From contig CAYFIY010000036.1 in the NCBI GenBank assembly GCA_964343275.1, positions 1-10,289 of the forward strand: a stretch of DNA of 10,289 nucleotides. The letters are read 5' to 3'. Shown here piece after piece: positions 1-5,696 of the stretch (position 1 is its first letter; every line of letters starts with the position of its first letter). A model generated the notes under the pieces. That model saw only the letters and a program-made list of their open reading frames with translations. It had not been told where the DNA came from and did not search any database. Source of the DNA: Hadarchaeum sp964343275 (lineage in GTDB: Archaea > Hadarchaeota > Hadarchaeia > Hadarchaeales > Hadarchaeaceae). Made by a program: the position numbers and the translations under genes.

Positions 1-55
1 TTCGGTTCCCTCAGCTGGTTGTTCGGTTCCCTCAGCTGGTTGTTCGGTTCCCTCA
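1..55. repeat. 21-bp tandem repeat, about 2.6 copies, continuing past the window edge
   Basis: A 21-base unit beginning TTCGGTTCCCTCAG occurs at 1-21 and 22-42, and its first 13 bases recur at 43-55. The copies are identical. The period is seven codons, so a reading frame through it gives a heptad repeat: EQPAEGT on the minus strand, FGSLSWL on the plus strand. All three plus frames are open through the repeat, so openness alone does not show which strand codes. The array is cut by the left edge, so its true copy number is unknown. Confidence 0.9.
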
Positions 56-81
56 CCGGGGCGGTCAATTTGATCTTGCAT
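1..81 (-). CDS. Possible start of a gene with EQPAEGT heptad repeats (partial)
   Basis: On the minus strand an ATG at 81 opens a frame that stays open to the window edge. It reads MQDQIDRPGEGTEQPAEG and continues in EQPAEGT heptads. An in-frame ATG at 108 is also possible, and a stop at 112-114 bounds the frame upstream. A TTTAAA box at 111-116 lies at the right distance for a transcript starting near 87, just before the ATG at 81. The product would be acidic, rich in Pro, Glu, Gly and Thr, probably disordered, with no signal peptide or membrane segment in the visible part. No family is recognised. The opposite reading, a plus-strand C-terminus ending at a TAG at 124-126 with FGSLSWL heptads, cannot be excluded. 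Confidence 0.3.
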   Translation of the reverse strand, partial: MQDQIDRPGEGTEQPAEGTEQPAEGTE

Positions 82-110
82 ATCTATCTTGCTATAATGG
101 GGTGTCATAG

Positions 111-116
111 TTTAAA
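111..116 (-). promoter_or_regulatory. Candidate TATA box for the minus-strand repeat gene
   Basis: TTTAAA in an AT-rich setting, centred 26-27 bases before about position 87, would give a leader of only a few bases before the minus-strand ATG at 81. The hexamer is palindromic and common in AT-rich DNA, so this is weak support. Confidence 0.25.
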
Positions 117-200
117 TAGTCAATAGTGCAAGAAATCCGCTTGTTACAATGTCCTTATACACCATGCGGTCAATGAATAGAATGATTAGGAGTATGTGGC

Positions 201-208
201 ATATAAGG
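201..208 (+). promoter_or_regulatory. Candidate TATA box of the TATA-binding protein gene
   Basis: ATATAAGG centred near 204 predicts a transcription start near 226-231, at the ATG at 226, so the mRNA would be leaderless or nearly so. No clear ribosome binding site precedes 226, which fits. The ATG codons at 265 and 268 also lack a good upstream Shine-Dalgarno match. Confidence 0.4.
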
Positions 209-225
209 AATATGTAAACCATTAA

Positions 226-828
226 ATGCTAGAGCACAAATTATGGCCAATAAAAGATGTGGATATGATGGTGGTAAAGACTAAAATTCAAAACGTGGTA
301 AAGACTAAAATTCAAAACATCGTGCTGTCGGTTACTTATGACGACACGAGGTTCAATCTCGATAAATTGTCCAGATCGCTTGAGGGTGCAGCCTATGATC
401 CAGAGGTTTTTCCGGGCATCACATACAAATCATTAAACCCCCCAGCGTCATTCTTGATTTTTTCATCAGGGAAGATGAACTGCGTAGGCGCTAGGAGCAT
501 GAAGGAAGCCCATGAGGCGATAGCAAATCTGACCAAGAAGCTCAAACGGGCTCACATGAAGGTGAAGTCGGATCCTAAGGTCAAAGTCCAAAACATCGTG
601 GCTTCGGTTGATTTCGGTAGAAAGTTCGATCTCGAGCAGATAGCCCGCAGATTTGAGAACACCGAATATGAGCCGGAGGTATTCCCGGGGTTGGTATTCA
701 GGCTGGCAGAACCGAAGGCAGTGCTACTGATTTTCGTGTCGGGCAAGGGAGTTTGTGCCGGAGTGAAAAGTTTAAAGGAAGTAAAAACCGCGGCTCAGAA
801 TACGGCCAAAATTCTCCGTCGCCATTAA
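226..828 (+). CDS. tbp: TATA-binding protein (TBP)
   Basis: General transcription factor that binds and bends the TATA box and, with TFB, recruits RNA polymerase. The 200-residue product has the two direct TBP repeats, about residues 29-110 and 121-200. Each has the QNIV strand (Asn31, Asn123), a YDPEVFPG or YEPEVFPG loop and a LIFSSGK or LIFVSGK strand, so all four DNA-kinking Phe positions (62, 79, 153, 170) are kept. The C-terminal repeat is close to consensus. The N-terminal one is more divergent (ITYKSLNPPASF, KMNCVGAR). There is no acidic C-terminal tail; the protein ends in basic residues. The first 28 residues are an extension that includes an 8-residue duplication (VVKTKIQN twice). 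Starts at 265 or 268 are possible and would drop only the extension. Whether this is the sole TBP or a paralogue cannot be told from the window. Confidence 0.95.
   Translation: MLEHKLWPIKDVDMMVVKTKIQNVVKTKIQNIVLSVTYDDTRFNLDKLSRSLEGAAYDPEVFPGITYKSLNPPASFLIFSSGKMNCVGARSMKEAHEAIANLTKKLKRAHMKVKSDPKVKVQNIVASVDFGRKFDLEQIARRFENTEYEPEVFPGLVFRLAEPKAVLLIFVSGKGVCAGVKSLKEVKTAAQNTAKILRRH
271..318 (+). repeat. 24-bp in-frame tandem duplication inside tbp
   Basis: Two identical 24-base copies, 271-294 and 295-318, beginning GTGGTAAAGACTAAAATTC, each encode VVKTKIQN. The second copy runs into the normal first strand of the TBP fold (KIQNIVLSV), so the first is the extra one. Perfect identity, including third codon positions, suggests a recent duplication or an assembly artefact. 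The reading frame is preserved. Confidence 0.95.
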
Positions 829-889
829 TACCCTTTCCACAAAAAATAAGTTGATTAGACGAAGCCCGGCTATGGGAGTATCTAGGGTG

Positions 890-931
890 TTTTTAACTAA
901 TCGAGGTGAAACAGGTAAAGTTGAGAGGTGA
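890..931 (+). promoter_or_regulatory. TATA-like box and Shine-Dalgarno of the zinc-ribbon gene
   Basis: TTTTTAAC at 890-897 predicts a transcript start near 920. GAGGTGA at 925-931 is a strong match to the archaeal Shine-Dalgarno sequence and sits 3 bases before the TTG at 935. A second GAGGTGA at 903-909 lies upstream and, if transcription starts near 920, is outside the message. The in-frame TGA at 929-931, two codons before the TTG, shows that no longer start exists. Confidence 0.45.
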
Positions 932-934
932 CCC

Positions 935-1291
935 TTGCCTTACTGTAACGACTGTGGCGCTGAGGTTTTAAAAGAGATGCTATTCTGCGAAAAATGTGGT
1001 GAACCGAAGGAATCACTTTCAAATACCTCTGATATCACTGGGCAAAAGGATGAGAAACCAGAGAAGATAGAGAATTCCGAAAAACGGGAGAAGTGGAAAT
1101 ACCATTGGCGTGGTAATTTAATAGCTGGGATCATACTGATAATCATCGGGTCAATGCTTTTTTTTGAGTTCTCCGGCGCAATCTCGGCGGAAGTGGACGG
1201 GTCGTTTTTCTGGATCGCAGCAGGGATAATCATCGGGATATTTGTGCTTTACGAAATAACCAAGGCCAAGAAGAGGCATCCTCCTACCTAA
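935..1291 (+). CDS. Small zinc-ribbon protein with two membrane helices
   Basis: The 118-residue product opens with a zinc-ribbon knuckle pair, Cys4-x2-Cys7 and Cys18-x2-Cys21 (YCNDCG, FCEKCG), the form found in many archaeal membrane proteins. A charged Lys/Glu-rich linker follows at about residues 35-58. Two hydrophobic helices follow at about 62-78 and 90-108, then a short basic tail (KAKKRH). It should sit in the cell membrane with the ribbon probably in the cytoplasm. The start is TTG: it is the only start codon that keeps the first Cys pair, and it has a strong GAGGTGA before it. The stop overlaps the end of the convergent GH3-like gene by 4 bases. The partner or role of the ribbon is unknown; such proteins are usually annotated only as zinc-ribbon domain proteins. 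Confidence 0.8.
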   Translation: MPYCNDCGAEVLKEMLFCEKCGEPKESLSNTSDITGQKDEKPEKIENSEKREKWKYHWRGNLIAGIILIIIGSMLFFEFSGAISAEVDGSFFWIAAGIIIGIFVLYEITKAKKRHPPT

Positions 1292-2427
1292 AGGAACCAT
1301 CGGAAAATAAGTCGATACAGCATATGCTCAGTTAGGGTCCAGCGGTTGTCCCTACCAATTACTCGAAAGTAGTTTTTTCCCTCTGCTTCTATCAGATCTC
1401 CAATATTGTACCTGGGGAATATTCGAGTGGAGACAATAAGCTTTCCCCATTCCCCGCGCTTGAGCTCGTGGAGCATTTTGGTCTCCTTCCCTGTGTCTAC
1501 TTCAAAAAGGTAATTGTCGTAGTTGGGGGAGACGTAGGGCATGTCATCGAGCTGCTGGGCGAAGACCCCCTCAGCGGCGCTGTATATCTCCACCACCGGG
1601 ATCTCGCCGAAATAATACCTAAGAATGGGTGCGTATCGGAAGGGTATCTTTTTGACGCTGGTGCAAAACAGAGCCTTGAAGTTCCATAAATCCTTTGGCT
1701 TGACTCCATGTTTTCTTGTCAGGTAGCGGGCGAAGGCGAGGATGATCGGGGCGACTCCGATCGTGGCGGTCACATTCTGTCCCTGAGCTCTATTGTATAC
1801 CAGCTCGAACCTCTTCGCCCAGTCACTTCTGGCGATGCCCGGGCCGAGGACATCTATATCCTCCTGTCGTGGAATCAGTCCCACTCTCCCCAGCACAGGA
1901 TTGAGTCGGGCGTAGGTTCCAGAGCTGTATCCGTACGTCATCTTCTTGCGGCCCTTGAGCGTGGCGTGAACAATGGACGGGAAGTTAAGATTGAGTAGGT
2001 TGCCAATCACGAGGTCAAGATCCCTCTTTCTCAGCGCGTGGTTAACCAAGGCGCGCGGCCCACAGGTGAAAATCTGTCCCAGATGGCGCCTAGTGGCTGG
2101 CAGTATTTTCGCCGGGCCAGTGGAGCCTCTGGTCATGACCCAGCACTCGAGCGGCTCGGGGAGAATAGATTTGTAATCGCCAGCGTGAATTTGAGCGAGA
2201 AACGGAGTAAGTTTCTGGTAGTCTAGTATCGGGAACCTATCCCTGAAATCTACGAACGATTTCACATCCCGCGCCGCGAAACCCCGTCCATGTCTGGTCT
2301 TGCGGTAACCTTTATTCAACTCGAGGAGGACTTGTTCCTGCGCCCGCAGGGGGTCTTTTAGGGAATCGTGCCAGGGTTCAACTATCCTGCGAACTATGCT
2401 TAAGGGATTACTCGTCTCATGAAACAT
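1288..2427 (-). CDS. GH3-like acyl-adenylate-forming enzyme, short at the C-terminus
   Basis: Member of the GH3 branch of the ANL (acyl/aryl-CoA synthetase) superfamily, whose members activate a carboxylate with ATP as acyl-AMP. The 379-residue product has the phosphate-binding A3-type loop TRGSTGPAK (99-107), the A5-type motif YSAAEG (282-287) followed by the GH3-like PYVSPNYDNYLFEV stretch, and the A7-type motif RYNIGD (339-344). It ends at residue 379, just after the hinge VIGRD (357-360), so the C-terminal domain of about 100 residues that normally swings over the active site is absent. Downstream sequence is occupied by the zinc-ribbon gene, and no continuation was seen in another frame. 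By eye the gene is richer in G+C than the nad genes. Its substrate is unknown. It follows nadC by 47 bases and may be read from its own promoter. Confidence 0.75.
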   Translation of the reverse strand: MFHETSNPLSIVRRIVEPWHDSLKDPLRAQEQVLLELNKGYRKTRHGRGFAARDVKSFVDFRDRFPILDYQKLTPFLAQIHAGDYKSILPEPLECWVMTRGSTGPAKILPATRRHLGQIFTCGPRALVNHALRKRDLDLVIGNLLNLNFPSIVHATLKGRKKMTYGYSSGTYARLNPVLGRVGLIPRQEDIDVLGPGIARSDWAKRFELVYNRAQGQNVTATIGVAPIILAFARYLTRKHGVKPKDLWNFKALFCTSVKKIPFRYAPILRYYFGEIPVVEIYSAAEGVFAQQLDDMPYVSPNYDNYLFEVDTGKETKMLHELKRGEWGKLIVSTRIFPRYNIGDLIEAEGKNYFRVIGRDNRWTLTEHMLYRLIFRWFL

Positions 2428-2456
2428 CTGATTACTATATAGGCAACTTTAACGGG

Positions 2457-2463
2457 ATTTAAG
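2457..2463 (-). promoter_or_regulatory. Candidate TATA box of the GH3-like gene
   Basis: On the minus strand CTTAAAT, preceded by an A-rich stretch (AACAAAAA), is centred at 2460 and predicts a transcript start near 2434, seven bases before the ATG at 2427. This would give the GH3-like gene a promoter separate from the nad operon, though read-through from nadC, which ends at 2475, is also possible. Confidence 0.35.
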
Positions 2464-2474
2464 TTTTTGTTTCC

Positions 2475-3347
2475 TCAAACCCTTCTTAGATCAAGAGATC
2501 CAGTATTGATGATCTCAAGACCTATATCTATTGCGGGGGCACGCATGGTCATGTAGCTAGACGAAATAACATCAACTCCCACTGAAGCATATTTTCCAAC
2601 GTTAGATAGATTTATCCCACCTGAAGCCTCCAAGATTACCTTTTCCCTTATCCCTTCGCGTTTTAACATTTTTATAGCGCGAGCATGTTCAGAAGGGGCC
2701 ATGTTGTCAAGCATCACTATGTCTGCTCCTTCCCTTGCCGCCATAAGTGCCTCTTCGGGATTGCTTACTTCAACTTCTATTTTTCCTTTAGTGTTTAGTT
2801 GTTTGATACTATTGATGGCTTTTTTGATGGACCCTGTTAGTTTTAAATGGGTGTCCTTTATCAAAACTTGGTCACTCAGGCTGTATCGATGAGGAATCCC
2901 TCCAGCAACCATGACTGCCTTTTTGTCGAAATAGCTGATTAACGGGGCAGTTTTTCGGGTAGCCGCGATGGCTATATTTGGATTTTTTTCCTTGGCTCGG
3001 ATTATGAGGTCCCGTGTCGCTGTGGCTATTCCGCTCATACGCATGAGCAGATTTAGAACAACTCTTTCAGTTGCTAAAATACTTCTAGCTGAACCACTTA
3101 CGCACATGATAACATCTCCGGTTGAGATTTCGTCTCCATCGTGCCGCAGAATTCTTACTAGGACTCCGGATTCTTCGAAAGCCATAGCTGCCTCCCTAAC
3201 TCCTGCTAAGACCCCGCATTGGTTAGCGATTAATTTAGCTCTGGATTTTACATTTGGTCCGAAAAGAGATTCTGATGTTACGTCGCCCTTACCTAAGTCT
3301 TCGGCTAGCATCTGCCTGATTTTTTTTCTCACGTCGGTCTTAGACAT
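2475..3347 (-). CDS. nadC: Nicotinate-nucleotide pyrophosphorylase (carboxylating), quinolinate phosphoribosyltransferase
   Basis: Converts quinolinate and PRPP to nicotinate mononucleotide, CO2 and pyrophosphate, the third step of de novo NAD synthesis from aspartate. The 290 residues show the N-terminal LAEDLGKGDVTSESL signature (14-28), then ATRKTAP (129-135), GGIPHRYSLSD (149-159), LIKDTH (162-167), EVEV (191-194), MLDN (212-215) and EASGGI (240-245), in normal order and spacing. The loop usually reading GALTHS is here SSYMTMR (263-269), a noticeable change. The start chosen is the ATG at 3347. It has GGGAGAGG just upstream and aligns with family N-termini. A longer frame to 3428 would lie inside nadA. 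The gene overlaps the end of nadA by 8 bases, which suggests translational coupling. Confidence 0.93.
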   Translation of the reverse strand: MSKTDVRKKIRQMLAEDLGKGDVTSESLFGPNVKSRAKLIANQCGVLAGVREAAMAFEESGVLVRILRHDGDEISTGDVIMCVSGSARSILATERVVLNLLMRMSGIATATRDLIIRAKEKNPNIAIAATRKTAPLISYFDKKAVMVAGGIPHRYSLSDQVLIKDTHLKLTGSIKKAINSIKQLNTKGKIEVEVSNPEEALMAAREGADIVMLDNMAPSEHARAIKMLKREGIREKVILEASGGINLSNVGKYASVGVDVISSSYMTMRAPAIDIGLEIINTGSLDLRRV

Positions 3348-4272
3348 GAGATCCTCTCCCAGATATCTCCAACATTCGCTCTGTACATATACGCGCTCGA
3401 TCCGCGACCTCTGCTGGCAATCTGACAATGTGCTTCATGTCCCGTAGTGCTTCGTAAATATTCTGGAGGGTATGCTTCTTCATCTGCTGGCAAATCGCAG
3501 TCTCAAGAGCAGGGATGAATTCCTTATCTGGAAACTCCCGTCTGAGCCGATCGACCAGCCCTACTTCAGTTGCGATTATTAACTTCCTTGCCGGAGATGT
3601 TTTGGATCGTACAATCATCTGGCTAGTACTGCATATGTAGTCAGCAAGCTTTTGAACCTCCGGGTCACATTCTGGGTGAACCAGCACTTCTGCGTCTGGT
3701 GTTTTTTCCTTTTTCAGGAGGATGTCCGCGGGGGTGAACATCCTGTGCACGTAACAGTAACCCCGATCAGGGAGGGGAATTATCTTTTTGTCAGTTCGCT
3801 GCTCGACATACCAAGCCAAGTTTCTGTCCGGTCCGAAGATAATTTCTTCCTCATCCAATGCGTTTACGATTTGAGAAGCGTTGGAGGAGGTGCAAACAAC
3901 ATCTGCTTCGGCACGTGCGTTCGCGAGGGTATTGATATATAGGACGACCGCAGCGTCGGGATGTTCAAGCTTAGCCGCTCTGACCAATTCAGCTGGGAGG
4001 TGAGCTGCCATTGGGCATCTTGCTCCATGGTCTGGGATTAGCACGGTCTTACCTGGATTCAACATCGCGGCGGTTTGGGCCATGAAGTCAACCCCTGCGA
4101 AGACTACCACCTCACCATTCGCGTTCGATGAGTATCGTGCGAGGTCGAGCGAGTCTCCAATGTGATCTGCGAGGAGCTGAATTTCCATCCTCTGGTAGTT
4201 GTGTGCCAAGATTATAGCATTTCGCTTGACCTTTAGCTCGAGGATGCATTTCCTTAGCTTTTTTTGGTCCAT
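3340..4272 (-). CDS. nadA: Quinolinate synthase
   Basis: Condenses iminoaspartate with dihydroxyacetone phosphate to quinolinate, using an oxygen-sensitive 4Fe-4S cluster. The 310-residue protein has the three pseudo-repeats of the family. The cluster ligands are Cys86 (ARCPMA), Cys202 (HPECDPEV) and Cys261 (AICQQMKKHTL), leaving one iron open for substrate as in known NadA. Other family motifs are LAHNYQ (22-27), YINTLANARAEADVVCTSSNA-like (112-132), FGPDRNLAWYV, GYCYVH and ATEVGLVDRL. The residue before Cys86 is Arg where Gly is usual. It lies 36 bases after nadX and overlaps nadC, as the middle gene of the operon. The ribosome binding site (GGGATC, 3 bases before ATG) is weak. Confidence 0.96.
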   Translation of the reverse strand: MDQKKLRKCILELKVKRNAIILAHNYQRMEIQLLADHIGDSLDLARYSSNANGEVVVFAGVDFMAQTAAMLNPGKTVLIPDHGARCPMAAHLPAELVRAAKLEHPDAAVVLYINTLANARAEADVVCTSSNASQIVNALDEEEIIFGPDRNLAWYVEQRTDKKIIPLPDRGYCYVHRMFTPADILLKKEKTPDAEVLVHPECDPEVQKLADYICSTSQMIVRSKTSPARKLIIATEVGLVDRLRREFPDKEFIPALETAICQQMKKHTLQNIYEALRDMKHIVRLPAEVADRARICTERMLEISGRGSHV

Positions 4273-4308
4273 TCGATCCCAAAAATAGGTAAACTGCCGG
4301 GTTATTAG

Positions 4309-5130
4309 CTATGTGCCAACATTGAATATTTCACTTATGTTTTTCAAAGTACGTATTGCCGAAAGGGCGGCCAAGTAGCTTGTCCTCGGCTTGTCCGAAA
4401 AGGGTACGTTGCGGGTTTCGGCGACGAACTCACCTGCTTTGCTCCTAATGTAAATCTTGTGTCTATTTTGTTTGATTTTTGGATCAAGTATAATCCGAAC
4501 TCTAGTCTTGTCGAATCCGATGCCCACTAGGCTGAGCGTAGCGGCAACGTTCACGCTAGCGGGGAAGGCTTTTACGGCCCTACGCGCTGTACCATCAAAC
4601 ACAACTTTAGGCCGCTTTAGTCCGTCTATTCTTGTATAATGTTTCTTCAAGTACTCACTATATCGAAGCGCGGCTGGAGGTTTTCGTGTGGTTAGAATAG
4701 CTTCATGAATTTCGTCCAATTTAGCTGCTTTAACTCCATCTATTCCGAGAACTGCACCTGAGGGAATGTAGACCTTACAGCCTCTTCGGGTGGCTTCTGA
4801 GCGCACCCTTTCGAGCAGCATTTTGTTTGCGAGAGCTCCAACACTCATGATCAGGAGGTTCTTTCCAGAGCGAAGCGCGCGGAGCGAGTATTGTTCGACA
4901 GCTGTCTGTGATGCAGCTTCTATGATTAGATTTATACATTTGTCCGAGAAGATTTCTATGATTTCAGTCGCTATCTCTGGCTTGGTTTTGAGGACGTTTA
5001 CTAATTCTGAAGACTCCTTCTGATGGATGTCGTATACCCAACCCAACTTCACCTCACCAGCTTTCCCTTGGTCAATTGCACGCGCCAAAGCTTTGCCTAT
5101 CGCCCCGCAGCCTATTAGCCCGACTATCAG
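4309..5130 (-). CDS. nadX: L-aspartate dehydrogenase with a non-canonical (CTG) start
   Basis: Oxidises L-aspartate to iminoaspartate with NAD(P)+, feeding NadA in place of the FAD enzyme NadB. From the CTG at 5130 the product is 273 residues: MIVGLIGCGAIGKA with the Rossmann GCGAIG loop (7-12), then EAAS (71-74), MSVGALA (95-101), IPSGA (122-126), TTRKPP (147-152), NVAATLSL (194-201), NRH (222-224) and the C-terminal KPRTSYLAALSA, all typical of NadX. The frame has a TAA at 5148-5146 and no ATG, GTG or TTG before the Rossmann loop. The first TTG, at 5088, would delete the loop. CTG fits the family N-terminus and has AAAGGGGT four bases upstream. ATT at 5145 is the alternative. A sequencing error could also explain it. 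First gene of nadX-nadA-nadC. Confidence 0.9.
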   Translation of the reverse strand: MIVGLIGCGAIGKALARAIDQGKAGEVKLGWVYDIHQKESSELVNVLKTKPEIATEIIEIFSDKCINLIIEAASQTAVEQYSLRALRSGKNLLIMSVGALANKMLLERVRSEATRRGCKVYIPSGAVLGIDGVKAAKLDEIHEAILTTRKPPAALRYSEYLKKHYTRIDGLKRPKVVFDGTARRAVKAFPASVNVAATLSLVGIGFDKTRVRIILDPKIKQNRHKIYIRSKAGEFVAETRNVPFSDKPRTSYLAALSAIRTLKNISEIFNVGT

Positions 5131-5133
5131 GTA

Positions 5134-5173
5134 TACCCCTTTAATTTATAGGGATACTTTAATCAAATACCCT
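5134..5173. promoter_or_regulatory. nadX promoter region with alternating AGGG(N)TA motifs
   Basis: Three related motifs alternate in orientation: TACCCCT at 5134-5140, AGGGATA at 5150-5156 and TACCCT at 5168-5173. They thus form two imperfect inverted repeats over the nadX promoter. A minus-strand box ATTAAAGTA (5154-5162) is centred about 28 bases before the CTG at 5130. TATAAATTA (5142-5150) is too close to serve that start. A perfect GGTATACC palindrome (5130-5137) overlaps the start codon. The placement suits an operator that tunes NAD synthesis, but no known regulator motif is recognised. Confidence 0.3.
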
Positions 5174-5233
5174 ATTTTAGTTGTAAATTAACGACTCCTT
5201 TACGCATAGTTTTCGAAGTCATCAGTTTTAACC

Positions 5234-5245
5234 TACGATATCGTA
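5234..5245. promoter_or_regulatory. Perfect 12-bp palindrome between nadX and the ribosomal operon
   Basis: TACGATATCGTA is a perfect dyad in the divergent intergenic region, about 105 bases before nadX and 82 before L18e. It could be a regulator site for either side. No known consensus is recognised. The rest of 5174-5326 shows only a weak TGAGC/GCTCA stem (5255-5276) and no RNA gene. Confidence 0.3.
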
Positions 5246-5285
5246 CCGCTTTTTTGAGCAATTTTGTTCTAGCTCAGACCCACTG

Positions 5286-5293
5286 TATTTATT
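5286..5293 (+). promoter_or_regulatory. Candidate TATA box of the L18e-L13-S9-rpoN operon
   Basis: TATTTATT centred at 5289 predicts a transcript start near 5315, giving a leader of about 12 bases before the ATG at 5327. The sequence just before that ATG (GATGAA) is a poor Shine-Dalgarno match, in keeping with a short-leader first gene. Confidence 0.45.
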
Positions 5294-5326
5294 TGGGTAT
5301 GGATAGAAGTTTGTCAAGCTGATGAA

Positions 5327-5692
5327 ATGTCGAGACAAATCAGGTCGACCAACCCACTGCTGCGAAGACTCCTCAGATTACTGCGTACAGAGGGGCGAAA
5401 AAATCGCGCCAAGATTTGGTTGGATTTAGCTGGGAGACTGGAGGGCTCGCGGAGATCAAGAGCAGAGGTAAATTTGAGCAGTCTCGACCGATACACCACT
5501 GATGGCAACACGGTAGTCGTTCCCGGAAAAATACTAGCCGCAGGCAGGTTGAACCATCCAGTAAATGTGGCTGCATTTAAGTTTTCGGCGGCGGCTAGAC
5601 GTAAGGTAATCGCAGCTGGGGGAAGCGCTTTTACCCTGAATCAGCTATTAGAGCAAAACCCATCAGGAAAAGATTTGAAGCTTATGGAGTAA
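5327..5692 (+). CDS. rpl18e: Large-subunit ribosomal protein L18e (eL18)
   Basis: Archaeal/eukaryotic-type large-subunit protein with the L15/L18e fold. The 121 residues show the basic N-terminus with STNPLLRRLLRLLR (7-20), WLDLAGRLEGSRRSRAEVNLS-like core (31-51), and the family block VVVPGKILAAGRLNHPVNVAAF (63-84) followed by FSAAARRKVIAAGGSAFTL, typical of the family and of normal length. First gene of the operon: L13 follows after 4 bases. In many archaea the S13-S4-S11-RpoD genes precede L18e. Here a divergent nadX and a promoter precede it instead. Confidence 0.95.
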   Translation: MSRQIRSTNPLLRRLLRLLRTEGRKNRAKIWLDLAGRLEGSRRSRAEVNLSSLDRYTTDGNTVVVPGKILAAGRLNHPVNVAAFKFSAAARRKVIAAGGSAFTLNQLLEQNPSGKDLKLME

Positions 5693-5696
5693 TGGC

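Noticed and set aside
1..55. Tandem repeat as a CRISPR array
   Set aside because: The 21-bp units are head-to-tail with no spacers.
61..174. GCGGTCAAT occurring at 61-69 and 166-174
   Set aside because: A 9-base match is expected by chance at this scale, with no further symmetry.
1468..2226. Several plus-strand open frames inside the GH3-like gene
   Set aside because: They lie antisense to a gene with clear family motifs in a G+C-richer stretch, and show no recognisable domains.
2434..2443. CCTATATAGT as TATA box of the GH3-like gene
   Set aside because: It is only 7-16 bases before the ATG, so transcription would begin inside the gene; the box at 2457-2463 fits better.
3348..3428. Longer N-terminus for NadC
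   Set aside because: It would lie inside nadA and extends past the family N-terminus; the ATG at 3347 has a good Shine-Dalgarno.
4309..5088. nadX starting at TTG 5088
   Set aside because: It would remove the GCGAIG nucleotide-binding loop encoded in frame just upstream.
5174..5326. Possible RNA gene in the divergent intergenic region
   Set aside because: No tRNA-like arms or strong stems; only a weak five-base stem at 5255-5276.
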